In this document: positions 15,914-24,398 of the stretch, piece after piece
How the letters are laid out: each line of letters starts with the position of its first letter
Position numbering within the stretch: the first letter of the stretch is position 1
Assembly (NCBI GenBank): GCA_019779905.1
Contig: JABAKE010000016.1
Span: 1 to 64,000, forward strand
Source: Modestobacter lapidis
GTDB lineage: Bacteria; Actinomycetota; Actinomycetes; Mycobacteriales; Geodermatophilaceae
DNA: 64,000 nucleotides
Direction of reading: 5' to 3'
Notes under the pieces: generated by a model
Databases searched by the model: none
What the model saw: the letters and a program-made list of their open reading frames with translations, nothing else
What the model was told of the DNA's origin: nothing
Position numbers and translations under genes: made by a program

Positions 15914-16924
15914 ATGCCGTCCCGCCCCACCGTCCGCGGCGCCAGCCTGGTCGCCGTCACCATCGTGCTCGCGAGCTGCACGTCGGGCTCCGACGCCGCC
16001 GACACCGAGGGGGCCGCCGGGGCGAGCACGTCCAGCGCCTTCCCGGTCACCATCGACCACACCTTCGGATCGACGACGATCGAGGAGGAGCCGACGAGCG
16101 TCGTCACCTGGGGCTTCGGTAGCACCGACGCGGCGCTGGCCCTCGGCGTCGTCCCGGTGGCCATCCCGTTCCAGTCCTACGGCGGCAACGCGGAGGGGCT
16201 CCTGCCGTGGATCGAGGAGGAGCTGGCCGAGCTGGGAGCCGAGACCCCCACCGTGCTCCCGGACGGCGAGGAGGTGCCCTTCGAGGCGATCGCCGCCGCC
16301 GCCCCCGACGTGATCCTGGCGAACTACTCGGGGATCACCGAGCAGGACTACGAGACGCTCGCGCAGATCGCGCCGACCGTCGCCTACCCCGGCGAGGCCT
16401 GGACCACCCCGTGGCGCGACCTGGTCCGCACCGTCGGGGAGGCCCTGGGCCGCTCGGACGCCGCCGCGCAACTGGTCGAGGAGACCGACGCGACCATCGA
16501 GGCCGCCGCGGCCGCACACCCGGAACTGCAGGGCAGGACGGTGGCCGCGGTGTGGGACAGTGCCGGCAGCTTCTACGTCTACGAGGCGGCCGACCCCCGG
16601 GTGGAGTTCCTCACCGACCTCGGCCTGGAGGTCGCACCCAGCGTCAGCGAGCTCTCGACCGACGAGTCGACCTTCTACTCCACCCTCAGCTACGAGCGGG
16701 TCGCCGAGTTGACCAGCGACATCCTGCTCAGCTACGCCTCCGACCAGGCCGAGGCCGACGCGTTCGTTGACCAGCCGTACGCCCGCACGATGACCCAGGT
16801 CACCAGCGGGCACCACGCGGCGATGGTCGGCGCCGCCGCCATCGCCGCCGTCTCGCCCCCCACGGTGCTCTCCCTGACCTGGGGCCTGGACGACTACCTG
16901 ACGGCGCTGTCCGCAGCAGCCTGA
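15914..16924 (+). CDS. Siderophore ABC transporter substrate-binding lipoprotein 1 (FecB/FepB type)
   Basis: The 336-residue protein has a signal peptide with lipobox LASC (lipidated C22). The mature part is a class III periplasmic-binding fold: FPVTIDHTFGSTTIEEEP, PFEAIAAAAPDVILANYSG, and YETLAQIAPTVAYPG. It would bind a ferric siderophore at the cell surface. The ATG at 15914 follows GAGGAG and lies downstream of the IdeR box; an earlier GTG inside the box is rejected. It is first of three tandem paralogues. No permease or ATPase gene accompanies them in the window. Confidence 0.9.
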   Translation: MPSRPTVRGASLVAVTIVLASCTSGSDAADTEGAAGASTSSAFPVTIDHTFGSTTIEEEPTSVVTWGFGSTDAALALGVVPVAIPFQSYGGNAEGLLPWIEEELAELGAETPTVLPDGEEVPFEAIAAAAPDVILANYSGITEQDYETLAQIAPTVAYPGEAWTTPWRDLVRTVGEALGRSDAAAQLVEETDATIEAAAAAHPELQGRTVAAVWDSAGSFYVYEAADPRVEFLTDLGLEVAPSVSELSTDESTFYSTLSYERVAELTSDILLSYASDQAEADAFVDQPYARTMTQVTSGHHAAMVGAAAIAAVSPPTVLSLTWGLDDYLTALSAAA

Positions 16925-16970
16925 CGAGCCTGACCGAGATCCCACACCTCGCACACCTCCAGGAGCACCC

Positions 16971-17966
16971 ATGTCCCACCGCTCGACCATCCGCGGCGCC
17001 GCCCTGCTGGCGGCCGCCATCCTGCTCACCAGCTGCGGCTCGGACACCGACGCCGCCGACACCACCGACACCACCGGCGGCGACACCACGTCCTCCGGCG
17101 CCTTCCCGGTGACCGTCAGCACCGCCTTCGGCGACGTGACCGTCGAGGAGGAACCCGAGCGGGTCGTCGCCCTGGGCTGGTCGGACGCCGAGACCGCGCT
17201 CTCGCTCGGCGTGCAGCCGGTCGGCGCCAGCGACTGGCTGGGCTTCGGCGGCGAGGGCGTCGGCCCCTGGGCCGAGGGCCTGTACGACGAGGCGCCGGAG
17301 ATGATCGAGACGCTGGAGCCCAGCCTCGAGGCGATCGCCGCGCTGGAGCCCGACCTGATCCTGGACACCCGCTCCGACGGGACCCAGGAGCGGTACGACT
17401 CGCTCAGCGCCATCGCCCCGACCATCGGGGCGCCCGAGGGCGTCGGGCCGTACCAGACCACCTGGCAGCAGCAGCTCGAGCTGGTCGGGCAGGCGCTGGG
17501 CAGGACCGAGGAGGCCACCGCCCTACAGACCGAGGTCGAGCAGCAGTTCGCCGACGCCCGAGCCGCGCACCCGGAGTTCGACGGCACCGAGGTGGCCGTC
17601 GCGGCCTACACCTCCGAGGGCTTCGGCGCCTACGTGCGCGGTGACGGCCGGGTCGACTTCCTGGAGTCGCTGGGCTTCACCAACGCGCCGGCGATCCAGG
17701 AGTTGGCCGGGGAGAACTTCTTCGTGCCGATCAGCGAGGAGCAGCTGCCGCTGCTCGACGCCGGCCTGACCGTCGCCTTCCCGATCTTCGTGGACGCCGG
17801 CGAGATCACCGGCAACCCGCTGTGGCAGTCGATCCCGTCGGTGCAGGCCGGGCGCTCGGTCGTGATGGACGACGAGACGCTGACCAACGCCTTCTCCAGC
17901 GGCTCGGCGCTGGGCATCCAGTACGCCCTGGACAACGCCGTCCCGCTGTTCGCCGACGCACTCTGA
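16971..17966 (+). CDS. Siderophore ABC transporter substrate-binding lipoprotein 2
   Basis: The 331-residue paralogue of the preceding gene has lipobox LTSC (C22) and a Thr/Asp-rich linker. Binding-fold landmarks are FPVTVSTAFGDVTVEEEP, LEAIAALEPDLILDTRSDG and YDSLSAIAPTIG. AGGAGCACCC precedes the ATG. It is 46 bp after the first paralogue and 14 bp before the third. The shared N-terminal layout with gene 1 suggests a local duplication that has since diverged strongly, perhaps giving different siderophore preferences. Confidence 0.9.
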   Translation: MSHRSTIRGAALLAAAILLTSCGSDTDAADTTDTTGGDTTSSGAFPVTVSTAFGDVTVEEEPERVVALGWSDAETALSLGVQPVGASDWLGFGGEGVGPWAEGLYDEAPEMIETLEPSLEAIAALEPDLILDTRSDGTQERYDSLSAIAPTIGAPEGVGPYQTTWQQQLELVGQALGRTEEATALQTEVEQQFADARAAHPEFDGTEVAVAAYTSEGFGAYVRGDGRVDFLESLGFTNAPAIQELAGENFFVPISEEQLPLLDAGLTVAFPIFVDAGEITGNPLWQSIPSVQAGRSVVMDDETLTNAFSSGSALGIQYALDNAVPLFADAL

Positions 17967-17980
17967 GAGAGACGGGACCC

Positions 17981-18943
17981 ATGCCGAACTGGACCCGCGG
18001 CGCCACCCTGGCCGTCGCCGCCACCCTGACCCTGACCGCCTGTGGCGGGTCCGACCCGGGCGGCGACGCCGCGGGCCCGACCGAGCCGGCCGCCGAGAGC
18101 CGCACCGTGCAGCACGCGCTGGGCGAGACGGTCATCGAGGGCACCCCCGAGCGCGTCGTCGTGCTGGACACCGGCGAGCTCGACGCCGCCCTGGCCCTCG
18201 GCGTCACGCCGGTGGGCTCGGTCCGCACCGACGTCAGCGACGAGCTGCCGGCCTACATCCAGGACGCCGGCGTCGACCCCGCCGACATCGAGAACGTCGG
18301 CACCATCGCCGAGCCGAACCTGGAGGCGATCGCCGCGCTGGACCCGGACCTGATCCTGACCAACCGGGTCCGGCACGAGGACATCGCCGACCAGCTCTCC
18401 GCCATCGCGCCGACCGTCTTCGCCGAGGCCATCGGCGAGACGTGGAAGGAGAACCTGCTGCTGGACGCCGAGGCGCTGAACCTCAGCGACAAGGCCGAGC
18501 AGCTGCTGGCCGAGCACGAGGAGCGGGCCGCGGAGGTGGGCGCGCTGTTCGGCGACCCGGCCGACCTCGAAGTGAGCATCGTCCGGTTCCTCGACGGCAG
18601 CGGGGTGCGCCTCTACGGCGAAGGTTCGTTCATCGGCGCCGTGCTGGCCGACGTCGGGTTCAGCCGCCCGCCGCTGCAGCAGACCGCCGAGACGTTCGTC
18701 GAGCTGAGCCTGGAGGAGATCACCCGGGCCGACGCCGACCTGGTCTTCTACAGCTCCTACGGCGAGGAGGGCGGCTCGGTGGTCCAGCAGGTCACCGGAG
18801 GCCGGCTCTGGCAGGGCATGCCCTCGGTTCAGGAGGGCCGCGCGCACGAGGTCGGCGACGACCGCTGGTTCCTGGCGATCGGCCCGCTGGGCGCTGGACT
18901 GGTGCTCGACGACCTGGCGGAGATCGCCGCCGCAGGGAGCTGA
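17981..18943 (+). CDS. Siderophore ABC transporter substrate-binding lipoprotein 3
   Basis: The 320-residue member starts at the ATG at 17981, with lipobox LTAC (C21). Key phrases are VQHALGETVIEGTPERVVVLDTG, NLEAIAALDPDLILTNRVR and QLSAIAPTVFAE. It is shorter in the linker than the other two and more divergent. It closes the IdeR-controlled operon and converges on mftE, whose stop lies 36 bp further on. Confidence 0.9.
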   Translation: MPNWTRGATLAVAATLTLTACGGSDPGGDAAGPTEPAAESRTVQHALGETVIEGTPERVVVLDTGELDAALALGVTPVGSVRTDVSDELPAYIQDAGVDPADIENVGTIAEPNLEAIAALDPDLILTNRVRHEDIADQLSAIAPTVFAEAIGETWKENLLLDAEALNLSDKAEQLLAEHEERAAEVGALFGDPADLEVSIVRFLDGSGVRLYGEGSFIGAVLADVGFSRPPLQQTAETFVELSLEEITRADADLVFYSSYGEEGGSVVQQVTGGRLWQGMPSVQEGRAHEVGDDRWFLAIGPLGAGLVLDDLAEIAAAGS

Positions 18944-18979
18944 CCGGTGCCGGCCGGCTGCGGGGCGGGGCCGGCGGGC

Positions 18980-19675
18980 TCAGCCCAGCAGCCGCCCGGC
19001 GCCGTCCACCCGCCACCCGGCGACGGCGGTGACCAGCCGGCCGACCATCCCCGCCAGCAGCACCTCCCCCTCCGCGGCCGAGGCGCCGGCCGGGTTGCCG
19101 AGCACCCCGTTGGGGCTCACCCCGCGTACCCCCTCGGCACGCAGCCGGGGCAGCAGCTCCGCGATCGGCGCGGTCGCGCCCGCCTCGGCCAGCTCCGCGC
19201 GCACCGCCGTCGGTTCCACGTGCAACATCAGCGACGTCTCGGTCCGGCCGGCGTGCGCGTCACCCCCGGGCACGCCACACGGGAACCAGGCCACGTCGCG
19301 GCCCTCGGTGCGCAGCAGCGGAACCGCGGCCCGCAGCGCGTCGATGTTGCCGCCGTGGCCGTTCACCACCAGCAGCCGGCCGGCCCACCGGCCCGCCGAG
19401 CGGCCGTACTCGACCAGCAGCGTGGTCAGCGCCGCGGTGCCGATCGACACCGTCCCGGGGAACCCCTCGTGCTCGCCGCTGGCGCCGTAGGCCAGGGCGG
19501 GTGCCAGCAGCGCGCCGTCCAGCGCCGGGACGGCGCCCGTCGCGACCGCCGTGGCGACCACGCCGTCCGTCGCGAACGGCAGGTGCGGGCCGTGCTGCTC
19601 CACCGCGCCCAGCGGGACGACGAGCAGCGGCCGGCCGGCCAGCTCCGGCCAGGTGGCGTCGGCCAGCCGGGTCAC
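18980..19675 (-). CDS. mftE: Mycofactocin creatininase-family peptidase MftE
   Basis: The 231-residue enzyme is of the creatininase fold. Predicted metal ligands lie in VPLGAVEQHGPHLP (Glu, His), ATDGVVA (Asp), VNGHGGN (His) and RTETSLML (Glu). In mycofactocin maturation MftE cleaves the MftC-modified MftA to release the C-terminal Val-Tyr-derived core. Assignment to MftE rather than a general creatininase rests on these motifs and on the mycofactocin genes nearby. Its GTG start overlaps the stop of a short OYE remnant (GTGA), so it is probably translationally coupled to that leader-like frame. Confidence 0.88.
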   Translation of the reverse strand: MTRLADATWPELAGRPLLVVPLGAVEQHGPHLPFATDGVVATAVATGAVPALDGALLAPALAYGASGEHEGFPGTVSIGTAALTTLLVEYGRSAGRWAGRLLVVNGHGGNIDALRAAVPLLRTEGRDVAWFPCGVPGGDAHAGRTETSLMLHVEPTAVRAELAEAGATAPIAELLPRLRAEGVRGVSPNGVLGNPAGASAAEGEVLLAGMVGRLVTAVAGWRVDGAGRLLG

Positions 19676-19812
19676 AGCGCGGCCGCCACGCGCTCGCCCT
19701 CGACCGTGGCCGCGTCGACGGCGGCGTTGGTGAGGTGCGCGGCGAAGACGACGCGGTTGGCGAGCGCCACCGGCCCCAGCCGCAGCGGGGTCGACAGCAG
19801 CTGCCCGCTCAT
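19672..19812 (-). pseudogene. In-frame deletion remnant of a mycofactocin OYE-family oxidoreductase
   Basis: A 46-codon frame starts at an ATG with a strong GGAGGAGG site. Its first ~30 residues (STPLRLGPVALANRVVFAAHLTN) match the N-terminus of FadH/old-yellow-enzyme proteins, including those tied to mycofactocin loci. Its last ~17 (AAVDAATVEGERVAAAL) resemble the extreme C-terminus of the same proteins. The ~600 residues that should lie between are missing while the frame is kept. The stop overlaps mftE's start, so the surviving frame may now serve as a leader peptide that couples translation of mftE. Alternatively it is simply decaying. Confidence 0.7.
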
Positions 19813-19878
19813 GCCCCTCCTCCGCCGCACCGCCCCGGTGGGCGTGTGCCCGTCCGCCGGCCTGGGCAGGAGGATGGC

Positions 19879-20361
19879 ATGACCACCGATGACACCCGCA
19901 AGGTCGCCGAGCTGCTGAAGGACGAGCGGGTCGGCATGTTCACCACCACGTCGCCCGACGGCACCCTGGTCAGCCGGCCGATGTCGATGCAGGAGGTCGA
20001 GTTCGACGGCGACCTGTGGTTCTTCGCCTCCCGCACGTCCCGGAAGGTCGCGCACCTGACCACCGACCCCCAGGTCAACGTGGCCACCGCGGGCAGCAGC
20101 AGCTGGGTGTCGCTCACCGGTCACGCGCTGGTGGTCGACGACCTGGCCACGAAGAAGGAGCTGTGGAACAGCGTCGTGGAGGCCTGGTTCCCCGACGGCC
20201 CGGAAGACCCCGACGTCGTCCTGATCCGGGTGTCGGCCGCCTCCGCCGAGTACTGGGACTCCCCGGGCGGCCGGCTGGCCAGCCTGGTCAGCTTCGCCAA
20301 GGCGAAGGTGACCGGCCAGGCCTACGACGGCGGGGAGAGCGGGACGGTGCGGCTCAGCTGA
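19879..20361 (+). CDS. Pyridoxamine 5'-phosphate oxidase-like flavin-binding protein
   Basis: The 160-residue split-barrel protein belongs to the PPOX / general stress protein 26 group. It has ERVGMFTTTSPDGTLVSRPM near the N-terminus, LWFFASRTSRKVAHL, and the C-terminal EYWDSPGGRLASLVSFAKAKVTGQ typical of that group. It should bind FMN or F420-like cofactors; the substrate is unknown. It is transcribed divergently from the OYE remnant/mftE and overlaps the GGDEF-EAL gene by 8 bp tail to tail. Confidence 0.87.
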   Translation: MTTDDTRKVAELLKDERVGMFTTTSPDGTLVSRPMSMQEVEFDGDLWFFASRTSRKVAHLTTDPQVNVATAGSSSWVSLTGHALVVDDLATKKELWNSVVEAWFPDGPEDPDVVLIRVSAASAEYWDSPGGRLASLVSFAKAKVTGQAYDGGESGTVRLS

Positions 20362-22183
20362 CCGGCACGGTCGCGGGCAGGTGCGCGGCGGCGCCGGCGG
20401 CCGGCGCCGGCCGGGCGAACAGGTAGCCCTGGGCCGATCCGCAGCGCAGGTCGGTGAGCATCGCCCGCTGGCCCTCGGTCTCCACGCCCTCGGCCACGAC
20501 CGCGAGCCCGAGCGTGCGGGCGAGCTCGACGATCGAGGAGATGAGGGTGGCCGACGAGCTGCCCGCGGCCAGGTCGCTGACGAACGAGCGGTCGATCTTG
20601 AGGATGTCGGCGGGCAGCCGGCGCAGGTAGGACAGCCCGGAGAACCCGGTGCCGAAGTCGTCGATGGCGATGGCGACACCGAGCGCGCGGAGGGCCTCCA
20701 GCTGGGCCACGACCCGCTCGATGTCCTGGACGAGCACCCCCTCGGTGACCTCCAGGGTCAGCTGCCGGGCCGGGAAGCCGCTCTCGGCCAGCGCCGCGAC
20801 GACGTCCGTGGTCACGTCGTCGTCCATGAGCTGGCGCGGGGACAGGTTCACCGCCATCCGCAGCGGGGTGCCGGTCGCCGCGGACCACTCGGCCGCCTGG
20901 CCCAGCGCCTGGCGCAGCACCCAGCGGCCGATCTCGGTGATGACGCCGCTCTCCTCGGCCAGCGGGATGAACTCGGTCGGCGGGATCGTGCCGCGCTCGG
21001 GGTGGTGCCAGCGCACCAGCGCCTCGAAGCCGGTGGTGGCGCCGTCGGTGAGCCGCACGGTGGGCTGGTAGTAGACCTCCAGCTGGCCGGCCGCGGTGGC
21101 CCGCCCCAGATCCTGCTGCAGCTCCGCGCGCCGCCGGGCCGCCTCGGCCATGCCGTCGGCGTAAACGACGAGGCGGTTGCCGCCCTGCGCCTTGGCCAGG
21201 TACATCGCCAGGTCGGCGTCGCGCAGCAGCGCACCGGCGGTCTCGGCGTCGGGGTCGGTGGACGACGCGACACCCACGCTGCCGTGCACGGTGACCGGCC
21301 CGCCGTCGAGCAGCACCGGCAGGGCGAGGGAGACCAGCACCCGCTCGGCCACTGCGCGGGCGACGTCCGGGCCGGCGGTCACCACGACGGCGAACTCGTC
21401 GCCACCGGTGCGGGCGACCAGGTCGCCGGGGCGCACGCAGCGCCGCAGCCGGTCGGCGACGGTGAGCAGCAGCTGGTCGCCAACGGAGTGCCCGCGGCTG
21501 TCGTTGACGTCCTTGAAGTCGTCCAGGTCGATGAACAGCAGGCTGACCGGGCCGCGGCGCTGCAGCGCACGGGTGGTGGTCTCCTCCAGGAGGGTGCGGT
21601 TGGCCAGGCCGGTCAGCGGGTCGCTCAGCACCTGGTCCTCGTTCAGCCGCCAGGAGGCCAGGTGCGCGATGCTGGCGGCCAGCACGAAGCCGGCGTGCAC
21701 GCCGGCCCACAGCCAGGGGGCGTGCTCGCCGGTGTGGCCGAAGACAGCGTGCGGGTAGAGGGTGCCGACGATCCCGTGGTGGCCGGTGACCACGACCAGG
21801 GCGATGCCGAAGGGCACCCAGTGCTGGTACAGCGAGACGACGCCGACCATCACGAAGAAGGAGAAGTGCGCCTCGGTGACCCCGCTCCACAGGTGGACGA
21901 GGGCCACGCAGGCGCCCTGCAGGCTCAGCGTGGTGGCCGCGGCGCGGGTGGTGCGGCCGAGCCCGGGCACGACCGCCAGGGTCAGCGGCCAGGCGACGGC
22001 GACGAACACCACGACGGCGGTCAGCTGACCGTGACCCCAGACCCAGGCGAGCCCGACCAGCCCGACCGCGCACGCCAGGGCGATGCGCACGATGGCCCGG
22101 TGCCGGCGCTGCCAGATCTCCTCGGGCAGCTCCCGCCCCCGGGGCAGCAGACGCACAGCCTCGTTCCGGAGCAGCTGGATCAT
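20354..22183 (-). CDS. Membrane-bound GGDEF-EAL cyclic-di-GMP protein
   Basis: The 609-residue protein has about five transmembrane helices in residues 30-175, then a GGDEF domain with the intact motif RTGGDEF (260-264), and an EAL domain with FEALVRW (EAL at 387-389), NLSPRQL, IDDFGTGFS, LKIDRSFV and VAEGVE. Both the synthase and phosphodiesterase signatures look complete, so net activity cannot be predicted. The membrane part resembles the integral sensor region of actinobacterial diguanylate cyclases. It is transcribed alone, with a terminator-like hairpin of the neighbouring gene upstream. Confidence 0.93.
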   Translation of the reverse strand: MIQLLRNEAVRLLPRGRELPEEIWQRRHRAIVRIALACAVGLVGLAWVWGHGQLTAVVVFVAVAWPLTLAVVPGLGRTTRAAATTLSLQGACVALVHLWSGVTEAHFSFFVMVGVVSLYQHWVPFGIALVVVTGHHGIVGTLYPHAVFGHTGEHAPWLWAGVHAGFVLAASIAHLASWRLNEDQVLSDPLTGLANRTLLEETTTRALQRRGPVSLLFIDLDDFKDVNDSRGHSVGDQLLLTVADRLRRCVRPGDLVARTGGDEFAVVVTAGPDVARAVAERVLVSLALPVLLDGGPVTVHGSVGVASSTDPDAETAGALLRDADLAMYLAKAQGGNRLVVYADGMAEAARRRAELQQDLGRATAAGQLEVYYQPTVRLTDGATTGFEALVRWHHPERGTIPPTEFIPLAEESGVITEIGRWVLRQALGQAAEWSAATGTPLRMAVNLSPRQLMDDDVTTDVVAALAESGFPARQLTLEVTEGVLVQDIERVVAQLEALRALGVAIAIDDFGTGFSGLSYLRRLPADILKIDRSFVSDLAAGSSSATLISSIVELARTLGLAVVAEGVETEGQRAMLTDLRCGSAQGYLFARPAPAAGAAAHLPATVPVS

Positions 22184-22275
22184 GACCGGGACATCGACAG
22201 CCGCCGGCGGCCGCTGGAGCCCGGAGGCCGGGATCTCCCCCCTCCGGGTGGCCTCGGCTCGGCTCCCTTCAGGGT

Positions 22276-22315
22276 CCCGCCCCGAGCTTGCGAGGGGTGG
22301 GGGGAAGGGGGTCCT
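22276..22315 (-). terminator. AAGGACC-type hairpin after VWA gene 1
   Basis: The core CCCGCCCCGAGCTTGCGAGGGG begins at 22276. On the minus strand the VWA gene's TGA runs straight into AGGACCCCC and then this hairpin. It differs from the copy at 4690 by a few bases only. Confidence 0.62.
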
Positions 22316-23293
22316 TCAGCAGTCGGTGAAGACGGCGGTGAGCGCGGCGGCGACGTCCCGGTGGTCGCGCACCAGCCGCGCCCGCCCGCGGCCGAGCCGG
22401 GCGAGGTCGCGGCCGAGCTCGACGTCCTGCTCGCCGGAGGTGTCCAGCAGGACGTCCAGCCGCGGCAGCCGCGCCGCGGTCAGCCGGGGGTCCGGCCCGG
22501 CGTTGTGCACGCAGTCGGACAGCAGCAGCACCCGGGCGTCCCACGGCGGGACGCCGTCCAGCTGGCGGGCCGCGGTCTCCAGCGCGAAGGACACGTTGGT
22601 CAGCCCCTGGGCCGGCACCCGCAGCAGCAGGTCGAGCACGGCGAGGGGCGCGACCTGCTCGCCCATCCGGACCAGCACCGCGGCGTCGGACCAGAAGGCC
22701 ACCACGGCGAGGGAGTCGCGGGCCAGCTCACCGGCCAGCGCGCCCACCGTGGCCGCCGCCGTCCGCACCCGCTCGCCCTTCATCGACCCGGACACATCCA
22801 CCACCAGCACAACCGAGCGCCGCTGCCGGACCCGTTCGCGCACCACCAGGTCGGTGCCCTCCGGGTACGGGACGCCGACGATCGCCTCCAGCGTCCGCTC
22901 CAGGTCCAGCTCGTCCGATCCCCCGCTCCAGGACATGCTGGCCAGCTCCCCCACCCCGCGGCGGGACCGCAGATCGCGGGGCGGGCGCGGCACCGACAGC
23001 CGGCGGGCGATCTGCCGGGCGCGGGCCCGGGTGAGCTGGTCGGCGGCGCCCTCGGCGTCCAGATCGGCCAGCGGAATCAGGTCCGCCGGCTCGTCCGTCG
23101 TCCCGGACGCCGTGCCGCCGGGCCGGGACGGACCGGTCCCGGACCGCCGCCGATCGCCGGAGGACAGCGCCAGCCCGCCGCCACCGCGGGCCGGCTGGAA
23201 CAGCGAGGGCTGCTCGGTGAGCTGCTTGGGCTTGCGCCGCAGCGGCCGCATCCCCCGCGTCCGGTCCGCCCCCGGCCGGTCGCGCCGGGTCAC
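22316..23293 (-). CDS. VWA-domain protein (CoxE-like), module 1
   Basis: The 325-residue protein has a basic, Gly-rich N-terminus and a von Willebrand factor A domain from ~155. The MIDAS is intact as DVSGSM (D166, S168, S170), with later TNVSFAL and LLLSDCVHN segments. VWA proteins of this type work with MoxR AAA ATPases as metal-dependent chaperones, including CoxD/CoxE for Mo-hydroxylases. It follows its MoxR partner by 24 bp on the minus strand. This pair lies directly downstream of the mycofactocin SDR array. Confidence 0.85.
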   Translation of the reverse strand: MTRRDRPGADRTRGMRPLRRKPKQLTEQPSLFQPARGGGGLALSSGDRRRSGTGPSRPGGTASGTTDEPADLIPLADLDAEGAADQLTRARARQIARRLSVPRPPRDLRSRRGVGELASMSWSGGSDELDLERTLEAIVGVPYPEGTDLVVRERVRQRRSVVLVVDVSGSMKGERVRTAAATVGALAGELARDSLAVVAFWSDAAVLVRMGEQVAPLAVLDLLLRVPAQGLTNVSFALETAARQLDGVPPWDARVLLLSDCVHNAGPDPRLTAARLPRLDVLLDTSGEQDVELGRDLARLGRGRARLVRDHRDVAAALTAVFTDC

Positions 23294-23317
23294 CGGGGAG
23301 TCGGCGTCGACGGCTCT

Positions 23318-24316
23318 TCAACCGGGCTCGGCCGCAGCCGGGGAGAGCAGGAAGTGGTCCTCCCAGATCTCCCGCAGCACCGCCTCCGGCGTCGTCTCCA
23401 GCGTCTCGTCGAGGAAGATCCGCCCGGACAGCGCCAGCAGCACCGCGTCCAGGACGACGTCGGTGTACTCGCCCGGCAGCCCGCGGGGCGGGGCGACCGA
23501 CGACTCGTCGGGCAGCGGGACCCCGCGGATCGCCGCCAGCTGGGCAGCGACCAGCGCGACGTCGATCGCCCCGCGCACGCTGCTGCCCTGCCGCAGCTCC
23601 TCCCGTTCCCGGGTGGCCCGGGTCAGCGCCACGGCGTCCGCGATCAGCCGCGCCGACCCGAGACCGGTGCGCCGGGCCACGATGCCCCGCTCCGCCTCGG
23701 CGTCCTGGTACCCGATCGCCAGCCGGCACAGCCGGTCATGCGCCGACGTCGACAGCCGGGTGGTGCCGATCGTGTCGTAGGGGTTCATCGAGGCGATGAC
23801 CCGGAAGCTCGCCGCCGCCTCGACGATCCCGACCCGCGGCACCGCGATCCGGCGCTCGGCCATCGCGGTGAGCAGCGTGTTCAGGGTGTCCTCGGGTGCC
23901 CGGTTGAACTCCTCGACGTAGAGGAAGCCACCGGAGCGCATCGCCTCGACCAGCGGTCCGGGCACGAAGTTCTCCGGCGAGTAGTCCTCCCGGAGCACCC
24001 GGGCGGGATCGTGGTGCCCGACCAGCCGGGTGGGGGTGAGGTCGGCGTTGCCCTCGACGAAGACCAGCGGGATGCCCCACTCGGCGGTGATCGAGCGCAG
24101 CAGCGTCGACTTCGACGTCCCCGGCGGCCCCTCGAGCAGGACGTCGCGGCCGGCGGCGACCGTGGCCAGCAGCAGGTCGAGTTCGCGGGTTCGGCCGACG
24201 AGGTGACGGGCCACCCGGGTGCGGACGGCGCGCACGGCGTCACCGTCGTCCCCGGTGACCCGCAAGCCGGTGACGACGGGGTCGTCACCGGTGGGATGGG
24301 CGAGGTGCTCGGTCAG
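23318..24316 (-). CDS. MoxR-family AAA ATPase (CoxD-like), module 1
   Basis: The protein has a Walker A of GPPGTSKST (Ser replaces the usual Gly before Lys), Walker B FLYVEEFNRAPED, and sensor segment SMNPYDTIGT. No ATG or GTG with a ribosome-binding site fits. I place the start at a CTG (24314-24316), preceded by GAGGAG at proper spacing, giving 332 residues. The in-frame ATG at 24394 lies inside a strong hairpin and is unlikely. It is very similar in layout to the MoxR at 38754 and works presumably with the VWA protein encoded next. Confidence 0.85.
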   Translation of the reverse strand: MTEHLAHPTGDDPVVTGLRVTGDDGDAVRAVRTRVARHLVGRTRELDLLLATVAAGRDVLLEGPPGTSKSTLLRSITAEWGIPLVFVEGNADLTPTRLVGHHDPARVLREDYSPENFVPGPLVEAMRSGGFLYVEEFNRAPEDTLNTLLTAMAERRIAVPRVGIVEAAASFRVIASMNPYDTIGTTRLSTSAHDRLCRLAIGYQDAEAERGIVARRTGLGSARLIADAVALTRATREREELRQGSSVRGAIDVALVAAQLAAIRGVPLPDESSVAPPRGLPGEYTDVVLDAVLLALSGRIFLDETLETTPEAVLREIWEDHFLLSPAAAEPG

Positions 24317-24345
24317 GGCATGCTCCTCATGCAGGGGGCGCAGCC

Positions 24346-24390
24346 GTGCTCCCGGTACCGAGAGCACGGAGCTCTCGGTACCGGAAGCAC
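24346..24390. terminator. Strong 20-bp hairpin between SDR1 and moxR1
   Basis: CCGGTACCGAGAGC (24352-24365) and GCTCTCGGTACCGG (24371-24384) form a perfect 14-bp stem with a 5-nt loop. GTGCT/AGCAC extends it to about 20 bp with one mismatch. It starts 9 bp after the SDR1 stop on the minus strand. There is no T tract, as is usual for GC-rich actinobacteria. Confidence 0.7.
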
Positions 24391-24398
24391 GCAACGGG

